From contig JANJUF010000090.1 of assembly GCA_024710705.1 (NCBI GenBank), positions 49,571 to 113,570 on the forward strand: a stretch of DNA of 64,000 bases, written 5' to 3'. The stretch's first letter is position 1, and every line of letters begins with the position of its first letter. Made by a program: the position numbers and the translations under genes. The DNA is from Gemmatimonadaceae bacterium (GTDB lineage: Bacteria; Gemmatimonadota; Gemmatimonadetes; Gemmatimonadales; Gemmatimonadaceae). The notes beneath the pieces were generated by a model. That model was not told the origin of the DNA, did no database searches, and worked only from the letters and a program-made list of their open reading frames with translations. Shown here one piece after another: positions 1-13,577 of this stretch.

Positions 1-513
1 ACGGGGACGGCCAACCAGACGCACAGCGTCCAGTATTTCGAGCGGACGCTCGACGACTCGGCGATCCGCCGCATCACCATCCCCGAGGCCTTCCTCGCCA
101 CCGACGCCATCGTGATCCTGCTCGAGAACATCGTGGGCGGGCTCGAGGTGCATCCGGCGCGCATCCGCGCCCGCCTGGACGAGGAATTGCCGTTCATGGC
201 CACCGAGGCGCTGATCGTGCGCGCGGTGAACGCCGGGGCGGACCGCCAGGCCGTGCACGAGGTGATCCGGGTGCACAGCATCGCCGCGGCGCGCGCCATG
301 AAGGACGACGGCAAGCCCAACGACATGCTCGAGCGGCTGGCCAAGGATCCGGCCTTCCCCGTTCCGAGCGCCGATCTCGCCGCCGTCACCGACCCCAGCC
401 GTTACGTCGGGCGCGCCCCGCAACAGGTGGACGATTTCTTGGCCGAGGTGATTGACCCCATCCTCGTGGCGGCGGGCGAGGCAGCCCCGCCCAGGGAAGC
501 GGTCCGCGTATGA
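1..513 (+). CDS. purB: Adenylosuccinate lyase, C-terminal part (5' truncated by window edge)
   Basis: Open frame from base 1 ([50 protein letters not shown]...); first gene of a pur cluster. Confidence 0.85.
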   Translation, partial: TGTANQTHSVQYFERTLDDSAIRRITIPEAFLATDAIVILLENIVGGLEVHPARIRARLDEELPFMATEALIVRAVNAGADRQAVHEVIRVHSIAAARAMKDDGKPNDMLERLAKDPAFPVPSADLAAVTDPSRYVGRAPQQVDDFLAEVIDPILVAAGEAAPPREAVRV

Positions 514-1442
514 CGTCCCTGCTGGTGGGACAGACCACGCTGCCGCTCCCGCTGGTGCGGCGCGGCAAGGTGCGCGACGTGTATGCGGTGGACGACCAGC
601 ACCTCCTGCTCGTGGCGAGCGACCGTGTCAGCGCCTTCGACGTGGTGATGCGCGAACTCGTGCCGTATAAGGGCGCCGTGCTCACGCAGCTGACGGCGTG
701 GTGGCTCCGCCGCTTCGAGGGGCAGGTGGCCAACCACATGGTCTCCTGCGACGTCGAGGAGATCATCCGCCGCGTCCCGGCGCTGGTCAACCACCAGGAC
801 GAGCTCGCCGGTCGCGTCATGCTGTCGGTCCGGACCGACGTCTTCCCGGTGGAATGCGTCGTGCGCGGATACCTCGCCGGCTCGGCGTTCAAGGAGTACA
901 AGGCCTCGGGCACGCTTGCCGGCGAACGGCTGGCCCCCGGCCTGCAGGAGAGCGCGCGTTTCGATCCGCCGGTGTTCTCGCCCGCCACCAAGGCCGAGAG
1001 CGGGCACGACGAGAACATCACCATCACGCAGATGGCGCGCGTGGTCGGGGCCGACGCCGCCGAGGAACTCGAGCGACTGGCGCGACTCGTGTACAGCCAC
1101 GGCCGTGACCTCGCCGCCACTCGCGGCATCATCATCGCCGATACCAAGTTCGAGTTCGGTCGCGCCGCCGACGGGCGCATCCTGCTGATCGATGAAGTGA
1201 TGACGCCGGACAGCTCGCGCTTCTGGCCCGCCGACCAGTGGAAGCCGGGCACGGCACCGCCGAGCTTCGACAAGCAGCCGCTGCGGGACTGGCTCGATGT
1301 CGAACGCAAGGCGGGTCGGTGGAACGGCGAGGCGCCGCCGCCGACCCTTCCCGACGAGGTGGTCGCCGCCACCAGCCAACGCTACCTCGCGGCGTACGAG
1401 CGCCTCACCGGCGCCCCCCTCGACCTGACCCAGCTGCCGTGA
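510..1442 (+). CDS. purC: Phosphoribosylaminoimidazole-succinocarboxamide synthase
   Basis: [30 protein letters not shown] and [15 protein letters not shown] motifs; 4-nt overlap with purB. Confidence 0.95.
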   Translation: MTSLLVGQTTLPLPLVRRGKVRDVYAVDDQHLLLVASDRVSAFDVVMRELVPYKGAVLTQLTAWWLRRFEGQVANHMVSCDVEEIIRRVPALVNHQDELAGRVMLSVRTDVFPVECVVRGYLAGSAFKEYKASGTLAGERLAPGLQESARFDPPVFSPATKAESGHDENITITQMARVVGADAAEELERLARLVYSHGRDLAATRGIIIADTKFEFGRAADGRILLIDEVMTPDSSRFWPADQWKPGTAPPSFDKQPLRDWLDVERKAGRWNGEAPPPTLPDEVVAATSQRYLAAYERLTGAPLDLTQLP

Positions 1443-2089
1443 ACTTCGCCCGCGAAGGGATCCCCTTCATCCTGGCGGCGCTGGTGCTGGCGGCGGCCGG
1501 CTACACCGCCGCGCTGATGCGGCGCTCGTGGCCACTCTGGCTGCTCGCCTTCGTGCTCACCATCCTCGTGCTCTGGGTCGCGTACTTCTTCCGCGATCCG
1601 GAGCGCACCGGCCCGCGTGGCGAGCAGCTGGTCATCTCTCCGGCCGACGGCCGCGTCATCGACATCCGCGAAGTGGACGAGCCCGCCTTCCTCCAGGGAC
1701 GGGCCATCCGCATCTCCGTGTTCATGAACGTCTTCAACGTCCACGTGAACCGGTATCCGGTGGCGGGGCGCGTGGCCTACGTGCACTACAATCCCGGGAA
1801 GTTCTTCAGCGCGGCGCAGGACAAGGCCTCCATGGAGAACGAGCAGATGTCGGTGGGAGTGCAGGGCGCACGACACAAGGTGCTCTTCCGTCAGATCGCC
1901 GGCCTCGTTGCGCGCCGCATCGTCACGTACAGCCGTGTCGGCGATGACGCCGAGCAGGGCGAACGGATGGGGCTCATCCGTTTCGGTTCGCGCGTGGATG
2001 TCTTCATCCCCGTCGGGAGCACCGTGAAGGTCCAGCTCGGCGAGAAGCCCGTCGCCGGCTCAACCGTCCTCGCCGAGTTGCCACAATGA
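1439..2089 (+). CDS. psd: Phosphatidylserine decarboxylase (archaeal/short type)
   Basis: GTG start overlapping purC stop (GTGA); [24 protein letters not shown]...[16 protein letters not shown]. Confidence 0.9.
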   Translation: MNFAREGIPFILAALVLAAAGYTAALMRRSWPLWLLAFVLTILVLWVAYFFRDPERTGPRGEQLVISPADGRVIDIREVDEPAFLQGRAIRISVFMNVFNVHVNRYPVAGRVAYVHYNPGKFFSAAQDKASMENEQMSVGVQGARHKVLFRQIAGLVARRIVTYSRVGDDAEQGERMGLIRFGSRVDVFIPVGSTVKVQLGEKPVAGSTVLAELPQ

Positions 2090-2892
2090 CAGCCCTCCGC
2101 CGCCGCTTTCCCCGCCCGTCGCTGGTGATGCTCCCCAACGGGTTCACGCTCGCCAATCTGTTCTTCGGCGTCTTCGCCATCGTCGCGGCCGCGCGCGGCG
2201 ACCATGTGCAGGCCGGCTGGTACATCGTATTCGGCGGATTCTGCGACATGCTCGACGGCCGCATCGCACGGGCCACGAACACCGGGAGCGCCTTCGGCGA
2301 GGAGCTCGATTCGCTGGTGGATGCGATCTCCTTCGGTCTCGCGCCGGCCTTGATGATGTACTTCGCCGTGCTGCGGCACGCCGGCTGGGACTGGATCCTC
2401 GTGTTCCTCTACGCCGCCTGCGCCGTCATGCGCCTGGCGCGCTTCAACGTGGAGTCGGCGGGCAAGGCCAAGGCCTACTTCAAGGGCCTGCCCACACCGG
2501 CGGCCGGCGGCACGCTCGCCACCTACTACTGGTTCAGCCAGACCCCGCTTTACAACGAGACCTTCATCGGCGGATGGCCCTGGGAAACCATCCTGCGCTT
2601 CCTGATGGCCGGCCTCGCCTTCCTGATGATCTCCAACGTGCCCTTCCCGGGCTGGCCGAAGTTCACGTTCCGGACCGTCCACGGCACGGCCGGGATCATC
2701 GTCTTCTTTGCCAGCATCTTCGCGCTGTTCTTCCTGCCGAAGGAATTCTTCTTCCCCTTCGGCATCCTCTACGTGCTCACCGGCGTGATCCTGGCGGTCG
2801 TGCGCGGCGTGCTCGAACTCCCCTCCCCGTTCGACGATCCCGAAGAGGACGACGAGAACGGGGACTCCCGCTTCGAGGAATCCCGGTCGTGA
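2086..2892 (+). CDS. pssA: CDP-diacylglycerol--serine O-phosphatidyltransferase
   Basis: CDP-alcohol phosphatidyltransferase motif DMLDGRIARATNTGSAFGEELDSLVDAISFG; multiple TM segments; ATGA overlap with psd. Confidence 0.9.
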   Translation: MTALRRRFPRPSLVMLPNGFTLANLFFGVFAIVAAARGDHVQAGWYIVFGGFCDMLDGRIARATNTGSAFGEELDSLVDAISFGLAPALMMYFAVLRHAGWDWILVFLYAACAVMRLARFNVESAGKAKAYFKGLPTPAAGGTLATYYWFSQTPLYNETFIGGWPWETILRFLMAGLAFLMISNVPFPGWPKFTFRTVHGTAGIIVFFASIFALFFLPKEFFFPFGILYVLTGVILAVVRGVLELPSPFDDPEEDDENGDSRFEESRS

Positions 2893-3146
2893 CGCTGTTC
2901 CGAGTCTCCGTCCATATCGTCCCCCGCAAGGGCCTGCTCGACCCTCAGGGCAAGGCCGTCACCGACGCCCTCCACACCCTCGGCTTCTCGGCCGTCGCCG
3001 ACGTCCACGTCGGGCGGCACCTGATCATCGAGACCCAAGCCACCGACGCCAAGGCCGCCGAGGCGTCCGTCAAGGAGATGTGCTCGCGCCTCCTCGCGAA
3101 CCCGGTCACCGAGGACTACGAGATCGAGGCGGTGAAGCCCGTATGA
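2889..3146 (+). CDS. purS: Phosphoribosylformylglycinamidine synthase subunit PurS
   Basis: 85 aa, VSVHIVPRKGLLDPQGKAVTDALHTLGF; GTGA overlap with pssA, followed by purQ. Confidence 0.9.
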   Translation: MTLFRVSVHIVPRKGLLDPQGKAVTDALHTLGFSAVADVHVGRHLIIETQATDAKAAEASVKEMCSRLLANPVTEDYEIEAVKPV

Positions 3147-3835
3147 AGGTCGGCGTCATCACCTTCCCCGGCTCCAACTGCGACGAGGATGCGCTCTTCG
3201 CGATCGTCGAGCAGCTGCAGGAGGATGCTGTCCTGCTCTGGCACAAGGATCACGACCTCCAGGGCGCGGATGTCATCATCCTGCCCGGCGGCTTCAGCTA
3301 CGGTGACTACCTGCGCTCCGGCGCCATCGCCCGCTTCTCGCCGATCATGCAGGAGGTCGTGGCCCACGCCAAGCGCGGCGGCCCGGTGATCGGCATCTGC
3401 AACGGATTCCAGATCGCCTGCGAGGCGGGATTGCTCCCCGGCGCCCTGCTCCGCAACAACAGCCTCCAGTTCCGCTCCATGCCGGTGACGCTGCGCGTCG
3501 AGAGCACCGACACGGTGTTCACCAACGCCGCGACGAAGGGCGCGCTGCTCACGATGCCCATCGCCCACGGCGACGGCCGCTACACGGCCGACGAGGACAC
3601 GCTCGACCGTCTCGAAGCCGAAGGCCGCGTCGTGTTTCGGTATGTGGACTCCCTCGGCGAACCCACAGCCGCCGCGAATCCGAACGGCGCCATGCGCAAT
3701 ATCGCCGGCATCGCCAACGAATCCGGCACCGTGGTCGGCATGATGCCCCACCCCGAACGCGCACTGGAACCGCTCCTGGGCTCCACCGATGGGCTGGTGC
3801 TCTTCCAGAGTTTGCTCTCCGCCGTGCGAGCGTAG
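3143..3835 (+). CDS. purQ: Phosphoribosylformylglycinamidine synthase subunit PurQ
   Basis: [17 protein letters not shown]..., GICNGFQI glutaminase Cys motif, HPER. Confidence 0.95.
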   Translation: MKVGVITFPGSNCDEDALFAIVEQLQEDAVLLWHKDHDLQGADVIILPGGFSYGDYLRSGAIARFSPIMQEVVAHAKRGGPVIGICNGFQIACEAGLLPGALLRNNSLQFRSMPVTLRVESTDTVFTNAATKGALLTMPIAHGDGRYTADEDTLDRLEAEGRVVFRYVDSLGEPTAAANPNGAMRNIAGIANESGTVVGMMPHPERALEPLLGSTDGLVLFQSLLSAVRA

Positions 3836-3839
3836 TCCC

Positions 3840-3867
3840 TTCCGTCTTCCGTCTTCCGTCTCCCGTC
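3840..3867. repeat. Heptanucleotide tandem repeat (TTCCGTC)x3 + TCCCGTC
   Basis: Direct reading of the purQ/zinc-ribbon spacer. Confidence 0.9.
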
Positions 3868-3874
3868 CAACACC

Positions 3875-4186
3875 ATGTCCATCGAAAAGCCATCCAAGAA
3901 CGAGGAGGAATACTTCCTCCTCCAAGATCAAGAGCTCCTCAAGGCCCAGCGCGCCAAGCTCGACGCCGAGCGCGCCGCCAAGGCCCGGTCCGCGCACTTC
4001 ATGAAGTGCCCGAAGTGCGGCGCCGACATCGCCGAGCAGAGCATCGGCCCGGTGAAGGTGGATGTCTGCCCGGAATGCCATGGCATGTGGCTCGACGCCG
4101 GCGAGCTCGAGATGATCACGAAGGTCAAGGAAGGCGCCATTGGCGGCTTCCTGAAGGACATCCTCAAGGGACTCCGCAACACGTGA
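3875..4186 (+). CDS. Small TFIIB-type zinc-ribbon protein
   Basis: [39 protein letters not shown], two CPxC knuckles. Confidence 0.8.
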   Translation: MSIEKPSKNEEEYFLLQDQELLKAQRAKLDAERAAKARSAHFMKCPKCGADIAEQSIGPVKVDVCPECHGMWLDAGELEMITKVKEGAIGGFLKDILKGLRNT

Positions 4187-6492
4187 GCGCCACCCCCCGC
4201 CCCGGCGATCCGGTCATCACGCCCGCGCTCGTCGCCGAGCACGGGCTCACGCCCTTCGAGTACGAGAAGCTGGTCGCCATGCTGGGCCGCACGCCGACGT
4301 TCACCGAACTCGGGGTCGTCTCCGCCCTCTGGAGCGAGCACTGTTCCTACAAGCACTCGCGGCCCGTGCTGAAGACCCTGCCCACGCAGGCGCCCTGGGT
4401 GCTGCAGGGGCCGGGCGAGAACGCTGGCGTCATCTCCATCGGCGACGGCCTCGCCGTGGCATTCAAGATCGAGTCGCACAACCATCCCTCGGCGGTGGAG
4501 CCCTATCAGGGCGCAGCCACAGGCGTGGGCGGCATCCTGCGCGACGTGTTCACCATGGGCGCGCGTCCCATCGCCATGCTCAACTCGCTGCGCTTCGGTT
4601 CGCTGGAGACGCCGCGGGTGCGCTTCCTCGTCGCCGGCGTCGTCAAGGGCATCGGTGACTACGGCAACTGCATGGGTGTGCCCACCGTGGCGGGCGAGGT
4701 GATGTTCGATGCCGCGTACGAGGGGAATCCCCTCGTGAACGCGATGTGCGTCGGCCTGATGAAGGAAGAGGAGTTGATCCGCGCCAAGGCCGAGGGCATC
4801 GGCAATCCGATCATCGCGGTGGGCGCACGCACGGGTCGTGACGGAATCCACGGTGCATCGTTCGCGTCGGAAGACCTCTCCGAGGAGAACGAGGCCAAGC
4901 GCCCGCGCGTGCAGGTGGGCGATCCGTTCACCGAGAAGCTGCTGCTCGAGGCCTCGCTCGAGCTCATCCGCAGCGGGCACATCGTCGCCATCCAGGATAT
5001 GGGCGCTGCCGGGCTCACCAGCTCCTCGGCCGAGATGGCCGAGCGCGGCGATGTCGGCGTCACCATCGACACCACGAAGGTGCCGGTGCGCGAAGCGGGC
5101 ATGACGCCCTACGAGATCCTGCTCAGTGAGTCCCAGGAGCGCATGCTGGTGGTGGCCAAGAAGGGCCATGAGCACGAGGTGAAGAAGATCCTCTCCAAGT
5201 GGGATCTGGTCGCCGAAGTGATTGGCGAAGTCATCGCCGAGCCCGTGTACAGGGTCACGGAAGGCAGTAAGGTCGTGGCCGAGTTCCCGGGCACGCGCCT
5301 CGTGACGGACTGCCCGCAGTACCATCCTGAGGCGAAGGAAAGCGACGAGGCCGTCGCCCGCCGCACGCGCGACGTGCACGCGATCGCCGAACTCCCGAGC
5401 GAGCGTGATCCGGCCTGGACGCTGGAGCGACTGCTGCAGGCTCCGACCATCGCCAGCAAGCACTGGATCCATCGCCAGTACGATTCGACGGTGCGCACCA
5501 GCACCGTGCTCGGCCCCGGCCATGCCGATGCCGCCGTGCTCCGCGTGCGCGGCACCAAGAAGGCGCTGGCCGTGAAGACCGACTGCAACGGCCGCTACGT
5601 GTTCCTCGATCCGCGCGTCGGGGGCCGCATCGCCGTCGCTGAGGCGGCGCGCAACGTGGCCTGCGTGGGCGCGACGCCGCGCGCCATCACCAACTGCCTC
5701 AACTTCGGGAATCCCAAGAAGCCCGAGGTGTTCTTCCAGTTCCGCGAGGCGGTGTACGGCATGGGCGACGCCTGCCGCGCACTCGAGACGCCCGTCACCG
5801 GTGGCAACGTCTCGTTGTACAACGAGAATCCCCAGGGCGCCGTGTATCCCACGCCAACCATCGGCATGGTGGGTGTCCTCGAGGATGCCGCCCACGCCAC
5901 TGGCCTTCGCTTCGAACAGGCCGGCGACGCCATCGTGTTGCTCGGCGAGAACTCGGACGAACTCGGCGGATCGGAGTACCTGGCCTGGATCCATGGCGTC
6001 GTGGCCGGCGCCCCGCCGTCCTGCGACCTCGACGGCGAGAAGCGGCTGATCGACACCGTGTTGGCAGCCATTCGCCGCGGGCACGTGCGTAGCGCGCACG
6101 ATTGCTCCGAAGGCGGGCTCGCCGTGGCGCTCGCCGAGTGCTGCATCGCCGACCGCGCGGCGCCGATGGGCGCGACCGTGGACCTGGGCGCGTGGCCTGC
6201 CCTCACGACGCGCGCCCTGCTCTTCGGAGAGGCCCAGGGGCGCGTGGTGGTCTCCACCGCGAATGCCGACACGGTGATCGCGCTGGCGAAGCAGCACGGT
6301 GTGCCGGCGCGCGTGATCGGCACCGTCACCGATGCCGCGTCCGGCCTCCGCATCACGACCGGCGCGACCAAACTCGCGGCCAGCACCGATCGCCTGATCG
6401 AGGCGTACCACGAAGCCATCCCCCGCGCGATGGCGCGCGCAGCCGCCGAGGCCGTCACGCGCGATCCGGCCTTGGCGGGAGGAGCGAAGTAG
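4183..6492 (+). CDS. purL: Phosphoribosylformylglycinamidine synthase subunit PurL
   Basis: [42 protein letters not shown] start overlapping previous stop. Confidence 0.95.
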   Translation: MSATPRPGDPVITPALVAEHGLTPFEYEKLVAMLGRTPTFTELGVVSALWSEHCSYKHSRPVLKTLPTQAPWVLQGPGENAGVISIGDGLAVAFKIESHNHPSAVEPYQGAATGVGGILRDVFTMGARPIAMLNSLRFGSLETPRVRFLVAGVVKGIGDYGNCMGVPTVAGEVMFDAAYEGNPLVNAMCVGLMKEEELIRAKAEGIGNPIIAVGARTGRDGIHGASFASEDLSEENEAKRPRVQVGDPFTEKLLLEASLELIRSGHIVAIQDMGAAGLTSSSAEMAERGDVGVTIDTTKVPVREAGMTPYEILLSESQERMLVVAKKGHEHEVKKILSKWDLVAEVIGEVIAEPVYRVTEGSKVVAEFPGTRLVTDCPQYHPEAKESDEAVARRTRDVHAIAELPSERDPAWTLERLLQAPTIASKHWIHRQYDSTVRTSTVLGPGHADAAVLRVRGTKKALAVKTDCNGRYVFLDPRVGGRIAVAEAARNVACVGATPRAITNCLNFGNPKKPEVFFQFREAVYGMGDACRALETPVTGGNVSLYNENPQGAVYPTPTIGMVGVLEDAAHATGLRFEQAGDAIVLLGENSDELGGSEYLAWIHGVVAGAPPSCDLDGEKRLIDTVLAAIRRGHVRSAHDCSEGGLAVALAECCIADRAAPMGATVDLGAWPALTTRALLFGEAQGRVVVSTANADTVIALAKQHGVPARVIGTVTDAASGLRITTGATKLAASTDRLIEAYHEAIPRAMARAAAEAVTRDPALAGGAK

Positions 6493-6493
6493 C

Positions 6494-7870
6494 ATGTGTG
6501 GCATCTTCGGAATCAGCGGCCACCACGAGGCCGCCGCGCTAACCCACCTCGGGCTGTACTCCTTGCAGCACCGCGGCCAGGAGTCCGCTGGCATTGTCGC
6601 CGTGGATGACGGCGAGGTCAGCGCCATTCGCGCCATGGGATTGGTCTCGGATCAGTTCTCCCCCGAGCGCATGCGCGGCCTCACCGGCCCCGTGGCCATG
6701 GGGCACACCCGCTACTCCACGGCTGGCTCCTCCAGCATCGAGAACGCCCAGCCGGCCCTCGTGCATTTCCGCGGCGGCCACATCGCCCTCGCACATAACG
6801 GCAACCTCACCAACGCGCTCGACCTCCGCGGCCAGCTCGAGGACGACGGATCAATCTTCTCCTCATCGGCCGACAGCGAGGTGGTGGTACACCGGCTCGC
6901 CAAGGCGAAGGCCGAGAAACCGGAGGAGAAGCTCGCCGAGGCGCTGCACGGCGTGGAAGGCGCCTACTCGCTCCTGGTGATCATCGGCGACACGCTCGTG
7001 GCCGCCCGCGATCCGCTCGGCTGGCGCCCGCTCGTGATGGGCCGACTCAACAACGCCTACGTCTTCGCCTCCGAGACCTGCGCCCTCGACATCGTCGGGG
7101 CCACGGTGGAGCGCGAGGTGAAGCCCGGCGAGATCATCGCCATCGCCCCGGATGGTTCAATGCGCTCGCTGGAGCGTGGCGCTGCGCCCCAACTGCACCG
7201 CTGCGTGTTTGAGTACGTGTACTTCGCCCGCCCCGACTCCCGCGTGTTCGGCGGCAGCGTGGATCGCGCCCGCCGCGCCCTCGGCATGCAGCTCGCCAAG
7301 GAGCACCCCGCCCCCGGCGCCGACCTCGTGTTCTCCGTCCCCGACTCCTCCAACTCAGCGGCGTTGGGCTTCTCCGTGCAGAGCGGGCTCCCGCTCGAGC
7401 TCGCGCTCATCCGGAACCACTACGTCGGTCGCACGTTCATCCAACCGACGCAGTCGGGGCGCGACGCCAAGGTGAAGGTGAAGTACAACCCCGTCCGCGA
7501 GATTCTCGAAGGCAAGTCGGTGGTGATGGTGGACGACTCGATCGTCCGCGGCACCACCACGAAAGGGCTCGTGGCCCTGATCCGCGGCGCCGGCGCCAAG
7601 GAAGTGCACATGCGGGTCTCGTCCCCCCCGATCACGGGACCCTGCTGGTACGGCATCGACACACCGGACCGCGATCAGCTGATCGCGGCCAATCATCGCG
7701 TCGAGGAGATCGCGCGGCTGATCGGGGTGGACTCACTCGGCTACCTGTCGCTCGACGGGATGCTGGGCGCGGTCCCGGGCGGGCCCGATGGCTTCTGCCA
7801 CGCGTGTTTCTCGGGCAACTATCCCACCAAGCCGCCAAGCGTCGGGCCGGTCCGGCTCCGCCGCGCGTAA
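6494..7870 (+). CDS. purF: Amidophosphoribosyltransferase
   Basis: MCGIFGISG N-terminal Cys; SLQHRGQESAGI; VMVDDSIVRGTTT PRPP loop. Confidence 0.95.
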   Translation: MCGIFGISGHHEAAALTHLGLYSLQHRGQESAGIVAVDDGEVSAIRAMGLVSDQFSPERMRGLTGPVAMGHTRYSTAGSSSIENAQPALVHFRGGHIALAHNGNLTNALDLRGQLEDDGSIFSSSADSEVVVHRLAKAKAEKPEEKLAEALHGVEGAYSLLVIIGDTLVAARDPLGWRPLVMGRLNNAYVFASETCALDIVGATVEREVKPGEIIAIAPDGSMRSLERGAAPQLHRCVFEYVYFARPDSRVFGGSVDRARRALGMQLAKEHPAPGADLVFSVPDSSNSAALGFSVQSGLPLELALIRNHYVGRTFIQPTQSGRDAKVKVKYNPVREILEGKSVVMVDDSIVRGTTTKGLVALIRGAGAKEVHMRVSSPPITGPCWYGIDTPDRDQLIAANHRVEEIARLIGVDSLGYLSLDGMLGAVPGGPDGFCHACFSGNYPTKPPSVGPVRLRRA

Positions 7871-7905
7871 CGGCCGTACCGCCCCCGCGGCGGGAGTGCG
7901 ACACC

Positions 7906-10566
<2,661 letters not shown>

Positions 10567-10567
10567 G

Positions 10568-10816
10568 ATGAGGCGCGGCCTCTGGCTGGCCGGCGTGACC
10601 TTTGCGCTCGTGTGGGTCCCCGCCACGCTCTGGCGGGGCATCGCGATGGGACGCTCATTCCGCATCGGGCGGCAGGGGCAGGACAGCGCCGGCCCGCTCG
10701 TGGACGCGGTGATTCAAATTGCCTTCGTCATGCTCGCCCCCGCGCTGTTCGCCGCGCTCTTCGTCTTTGCGCTGTGGGCGTGGCGCGAGGAGCGGCGTGC
10801 GGCGCGGCGCCACTAG
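10568..10816 (+). CDS. Small two-TM hypothetical membrane protein
   Basis: 82 aa ORF between ppdK and ridA with two hydrophobic segments. Confidence 0.55.
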   Translation: MRRGLWLAGVTFALVWVPATLWRGIAMGRSFRIGRQGQDSAGPLVDAVIQIAFVMLAPALFAALFVFALWAWREERRAARRH

Positions 10817-10825
10817 GTTTCCCCG

Positions 10826-11212
10826 ATGACCAACCGCCAGCCCGTCTCCGCGCCCGACGCTCCCAAGGCCATCGGCCCCTACTCACAGGCCGTCTGGAAC
10901 GGCAGCGCGCTCTTCTGTTCGGGACAGACCCCGATCGATCCCTCCACCGGGCTGCTGATCACGGGCGACGTCGCGGCACAGACGCACCGCGTGTTCGACA
11001 ACCTCGCCGCCGTGCTGGCCGCTGCGGGGCTAAGCCTGGCCGATGTGATCAAGTGCAACGTGTACCTGACCGACATGGCGGACTTCGCCGCCATGAACGG
11101 CGCCTATGCCACGCGCTTCGACGCGCCGTATCCAGCGCGCACGACCGTGGCCGTCGCCGGCCTTCCACTCAACGCGCGAGTGGAGATCGAGTGCGTCGCG
11201 CGGCGGGCGTGA
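10826..11212 (+). CDS. ridA: RidA family enamine/imine deaminase
   Basis: AIGPYSQAVWNGSALFCSGQ; VTVYL-like CNVYLTDMADFAAMN; ARTTVAVAGLPLNARVEIE. Confidence 0.9.
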   Translation: MTNRQPVSAPDAPKAIGPYSQAVWNGSALFCSGQTPIDPSTGLLITGDVAAQTHRVFDNLAAVLAAAGLSLADVIKCNVYLTDMADFAAMNGAYATRFDAPYPARTTVAVAGLPLNARVEIECVARRA

Positions 11213-11225
11213 GCACGACCGCGCC

Positions 11226-13439
11226 CTAGCGTGCCGCGGACGGCGTGGTGGACGGTGCGACGGCTGGTGCCGGCGTGGCCTTCGGATCCTTGCCGAACTT
11301 GCCGCCGCTGAGGTTGTGCACCACACCAAAGTGGTTCAGCAGGCTCGCCAGGAACGCCAGCAGCACGATGGCCGTCACGACCTTGGGCAGCGCCGTCGGC
11401 GGTTCCGGATACTTCACCGCAAACGAGCTCTCCGCCGTGACTGGGATCCGTGCCACGTAGGTAAGCCGCCCGCCGAACGGCACGTTCATCTTCACGCGGC
11501 CGTTCACGGCCCAGCCGTTGGCATCGAGGATGGGACCAAGGTTTCGCTGCCGCAACTTGAGCCACGCGATCGCCATCGAGGGAAGGGAGATGGCGAACAG
11601 GATGCCGACGAACACCAGGCACACCTGCCAGAACGGTAGCGTGAACACCCCCGTGAGGTAGCCGATCATGGTGGTGAAGAAGGCACCGATGGCACCGACC
11701 GCCACACCCATCGCAGCGACCGTGCCCACGTCGATCTTCTTCACCGGCTCCGGCGGCTTCTGCGTATCGAGCGTGGCCGTGGTGGTCGCCACCGCCGAGA
11801 CCTTTGCGTCGGAGGCCGCCTGCCCGGCCGCGGCGCGCTTGGCAACCTGCTCCTCGATCAACCGCACCAGCTTCTTGTACGGTGCCCAGAACGCCTGCTG
11901 GATGCTGATGGGATTCTCCACCACCTTGGTGATTGTCGCATCCCAATCGCGTCCCTTCCGATCGTAGAAGACGCCGTTGCGCCCAACCATCAGATTGTCG
12001 GAATCTCCGCCGGTGAAGGCCGCGGCGATCGTCATCTTCTCGCCCCCGGTGCGCGTGCAGTCGCAGTACGCGAGGTAGCACTTCGCCAGGCCGGCCAGCG
12101 CGGCGTGCTTTCCGGGATCATCCACGCGCACCACCAGCTCGGCCCGCCGCCCGTCGAGCAGGAGCGAGCCCGCCTGGAACACCGCCGGCCGCTCGCGCGA
12201 GTAGAAGTCGCGGAAGGCCACGAAGTTGTTCAGCAGCACCGCCAGGTCGCGTTGGTACCGCGTCAGGCGCTCGACATTGTCAATCGCGTCCATGGCCGGC
12301 GCGAGCTTGAGGTCCTCGAGCACCAGAGCCGCGAGCCGGGCCTTGCTGCTGCCCTTGAGGATCTCCCGTACCCGCGCGATGCCCAGGCTCTCCGCCTGGG
12401 CGCCGGACTTCTGCACCGTCCACGCCTCGTGTGCGGCGAAGACGGCCGTGAGCTTCTCCCAGTCGGCTTCCGTCAACACCGCGCGTTGGCCGAGCACCGG
12501 CTCCACGACCTGCGCACGGAAGGCGGCCATCGCCGCCGCCCACGCCGGGTTGAGTCCCTCGACCAACGGCAGCGCGCGCGACGCCTCCACGCGCGCCAGC
12601 GGAAACGCTGCCACCTCCTCAGCGGTGATGTGCATGTCCTGCGCGGCGATTGTCAGGTACTCGGTCTCCTGCCGATTGAGCGCCGCGGTGGCGCGGGCAT
12701 CGAAAGCCGCCAGGCGACAGCGTCCGAAGAAGTCCTCCACCTTCGGCCGCACCGCCCGCAGCGCCTGCAGCGCCGATCCGGTGGCATCGCCCAGTGGCAG
12801 CAACGTCGCCGCATCCTCCTCGGCCTTTGCCCACCACGCCGAGTACGCCGCGCACTCGTCGTAGAAAGCGTCGAGCATGGCCTGCGTGTAGCCGGGCTTC
12901 CCATTGCGGTCGGTGGCCGCGCCAAGCGCCGCCACCATCGCTTCGGCAATTGCCCGGTCGTCTCCTTCCGCCGTGACATCCACCGGCACGATGCCGTCGC
13001 CATTGAACTTCGTATGCGCGAACACCGTTGTGGTCTGCATCGTGTCATAGACCGAGATGCTCGTCGCCGACGCCTTCTCCAGGTGCGTGAGGATCTCCCG
13101 CGCCGAGGCGAGTAGGCGCTCGCCTTCCGGATGCCCATCGTTGATGGCGGCTAGCGGAAGCTCCCCGCCCTTCAGGAGCACGGCCGGGTCTTTCAGCATC
13201 TGACAGGCCCATTCCACGGCGTCGAGCATCTCGGGGGCACGGACGCGACCGTCACCGTCCTGGTCAATCAATGCGAGCGTGCGCTCATCGAACTCGAGCC
13301 CCTTCACCGGGCAGGCCAGCGCCACCCAGAGCGTTTGGTCGAGCTGCCGGAGATGACGGAGGTCGTCGGCCGTCTCGATGGCAACCTGGTCGGAGCCACC
13401 GGCGCGGAAGAAGCGCCACACGTGCTTGGAGGAGGACAT
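11226..13439 (-). CDS. Uncharacterised ~737 aa protein with EF-hand-like motif and C-terminal TM segments
   Basis: MSSSKHVWRFFRAGGSDQVAIETADDLRHL..., IDQDGDGRVRAPEMLDAVEW; hydrophobic stretches near the C-terminus; start chosen at MSSSKH. Confidence 0.6.
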   Translation of the reverse strand: MSSSKHVWRFFRAGGSDQVAIETADDLRHLRQLDQTLWVALACPVKGLEFDERTLALIDQDGDGRVRAPEMLDAVEWACQMLKDPAVLLKGGELPLAAINDGHPEGERLLASAREILTHLEKASATSISVYDTMQTTTVFAHTKFNGDGIVPVDVTAEGDDRAIAEAMVAALGAATDRNGKPGYTQAMLDAFYDECAAYSAWWAKAEEDAATLLPLGDATGSALQALRAVRPKVEDFFGRCRLAAFDARATAALNRQETEYLTIAAQDMHITAEEVAAFPLARVEASRALPLVEGLNPAWAAAMAAFRAQVVEPVLGQRAVLTEADWEKLTAVFAAHEAWTVQKSGAQAESLGIARVREILKGSSKARLAALVLEDLKLAPAMDAIDNVERLTRYQRDLAVLLNNFVAFRDFYSRERPAVFQAGSLLLDGRRAELVVRVDDPGKHAALAGLAKCYLAYCDCTRTGGEKMTIAAAFTGGDSDNLMVGRNGVFYDRKGRDWDATITKVVENPISIQQAFWAPYKKLVRLIEEQVAKRAAAGQAASDAKVSAVATTTATLDTQKPPEPVKKIDVGTVAAMGVAVGAIGAFFTTMIGYLTGVFTLPFWQVCLVFVGILFAISLPSMAIAWLKLRQRNLGPILDANGWAVNGRVKMNVPFGGRLTYVARIPVTAESSFAVKYPEPPTALPKVVTAIVLLAFLASLLNHFGVVHNLSGGKFGKDPKATPAPAVAPSTTPSAAR

Positions 13440-13540
13440 GGAGATCTGTAGGAAAGCGATGGGGGCACACGTGGGCGACGGCTGAGCGCGAGCCTCGGGA
13501 ATGTGGCGCGTCCGCCTGGGAATGCGGAAGGGGGAACGGC

Positions 13541-13569
13541 TTGCCACCATGCGCGCGCGCGCCTAGGCT
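13541..13569 (+). promoter_or_regulatory. Candidate chrA promoter, -35 TTGCCA / 17 bp / -10 TAGGCT
   Basis: TTGCCA 13541-13546, TAGGCT 13564-13569; ATG 8 nt downstream; spacer contains an alternating GC run. Confidence 0.5.
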
Positions 13570-13577
13570 CCACCCCC

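Noticed and set aside
3928-6636. 902-aa ORF on the - strand opposite purL
   Set aside because: Antisense shadow ORF of a high-GC gene; low-complexity H/R/A-rich translation and the + strand clearly encodes PurL
10826-10826. Leaderless promoter for ridA (TAGGTT 6 nt before ATG)
   Set aside because: No TTGnnn-like -35 at 16-19 bp upstream; counted as chance
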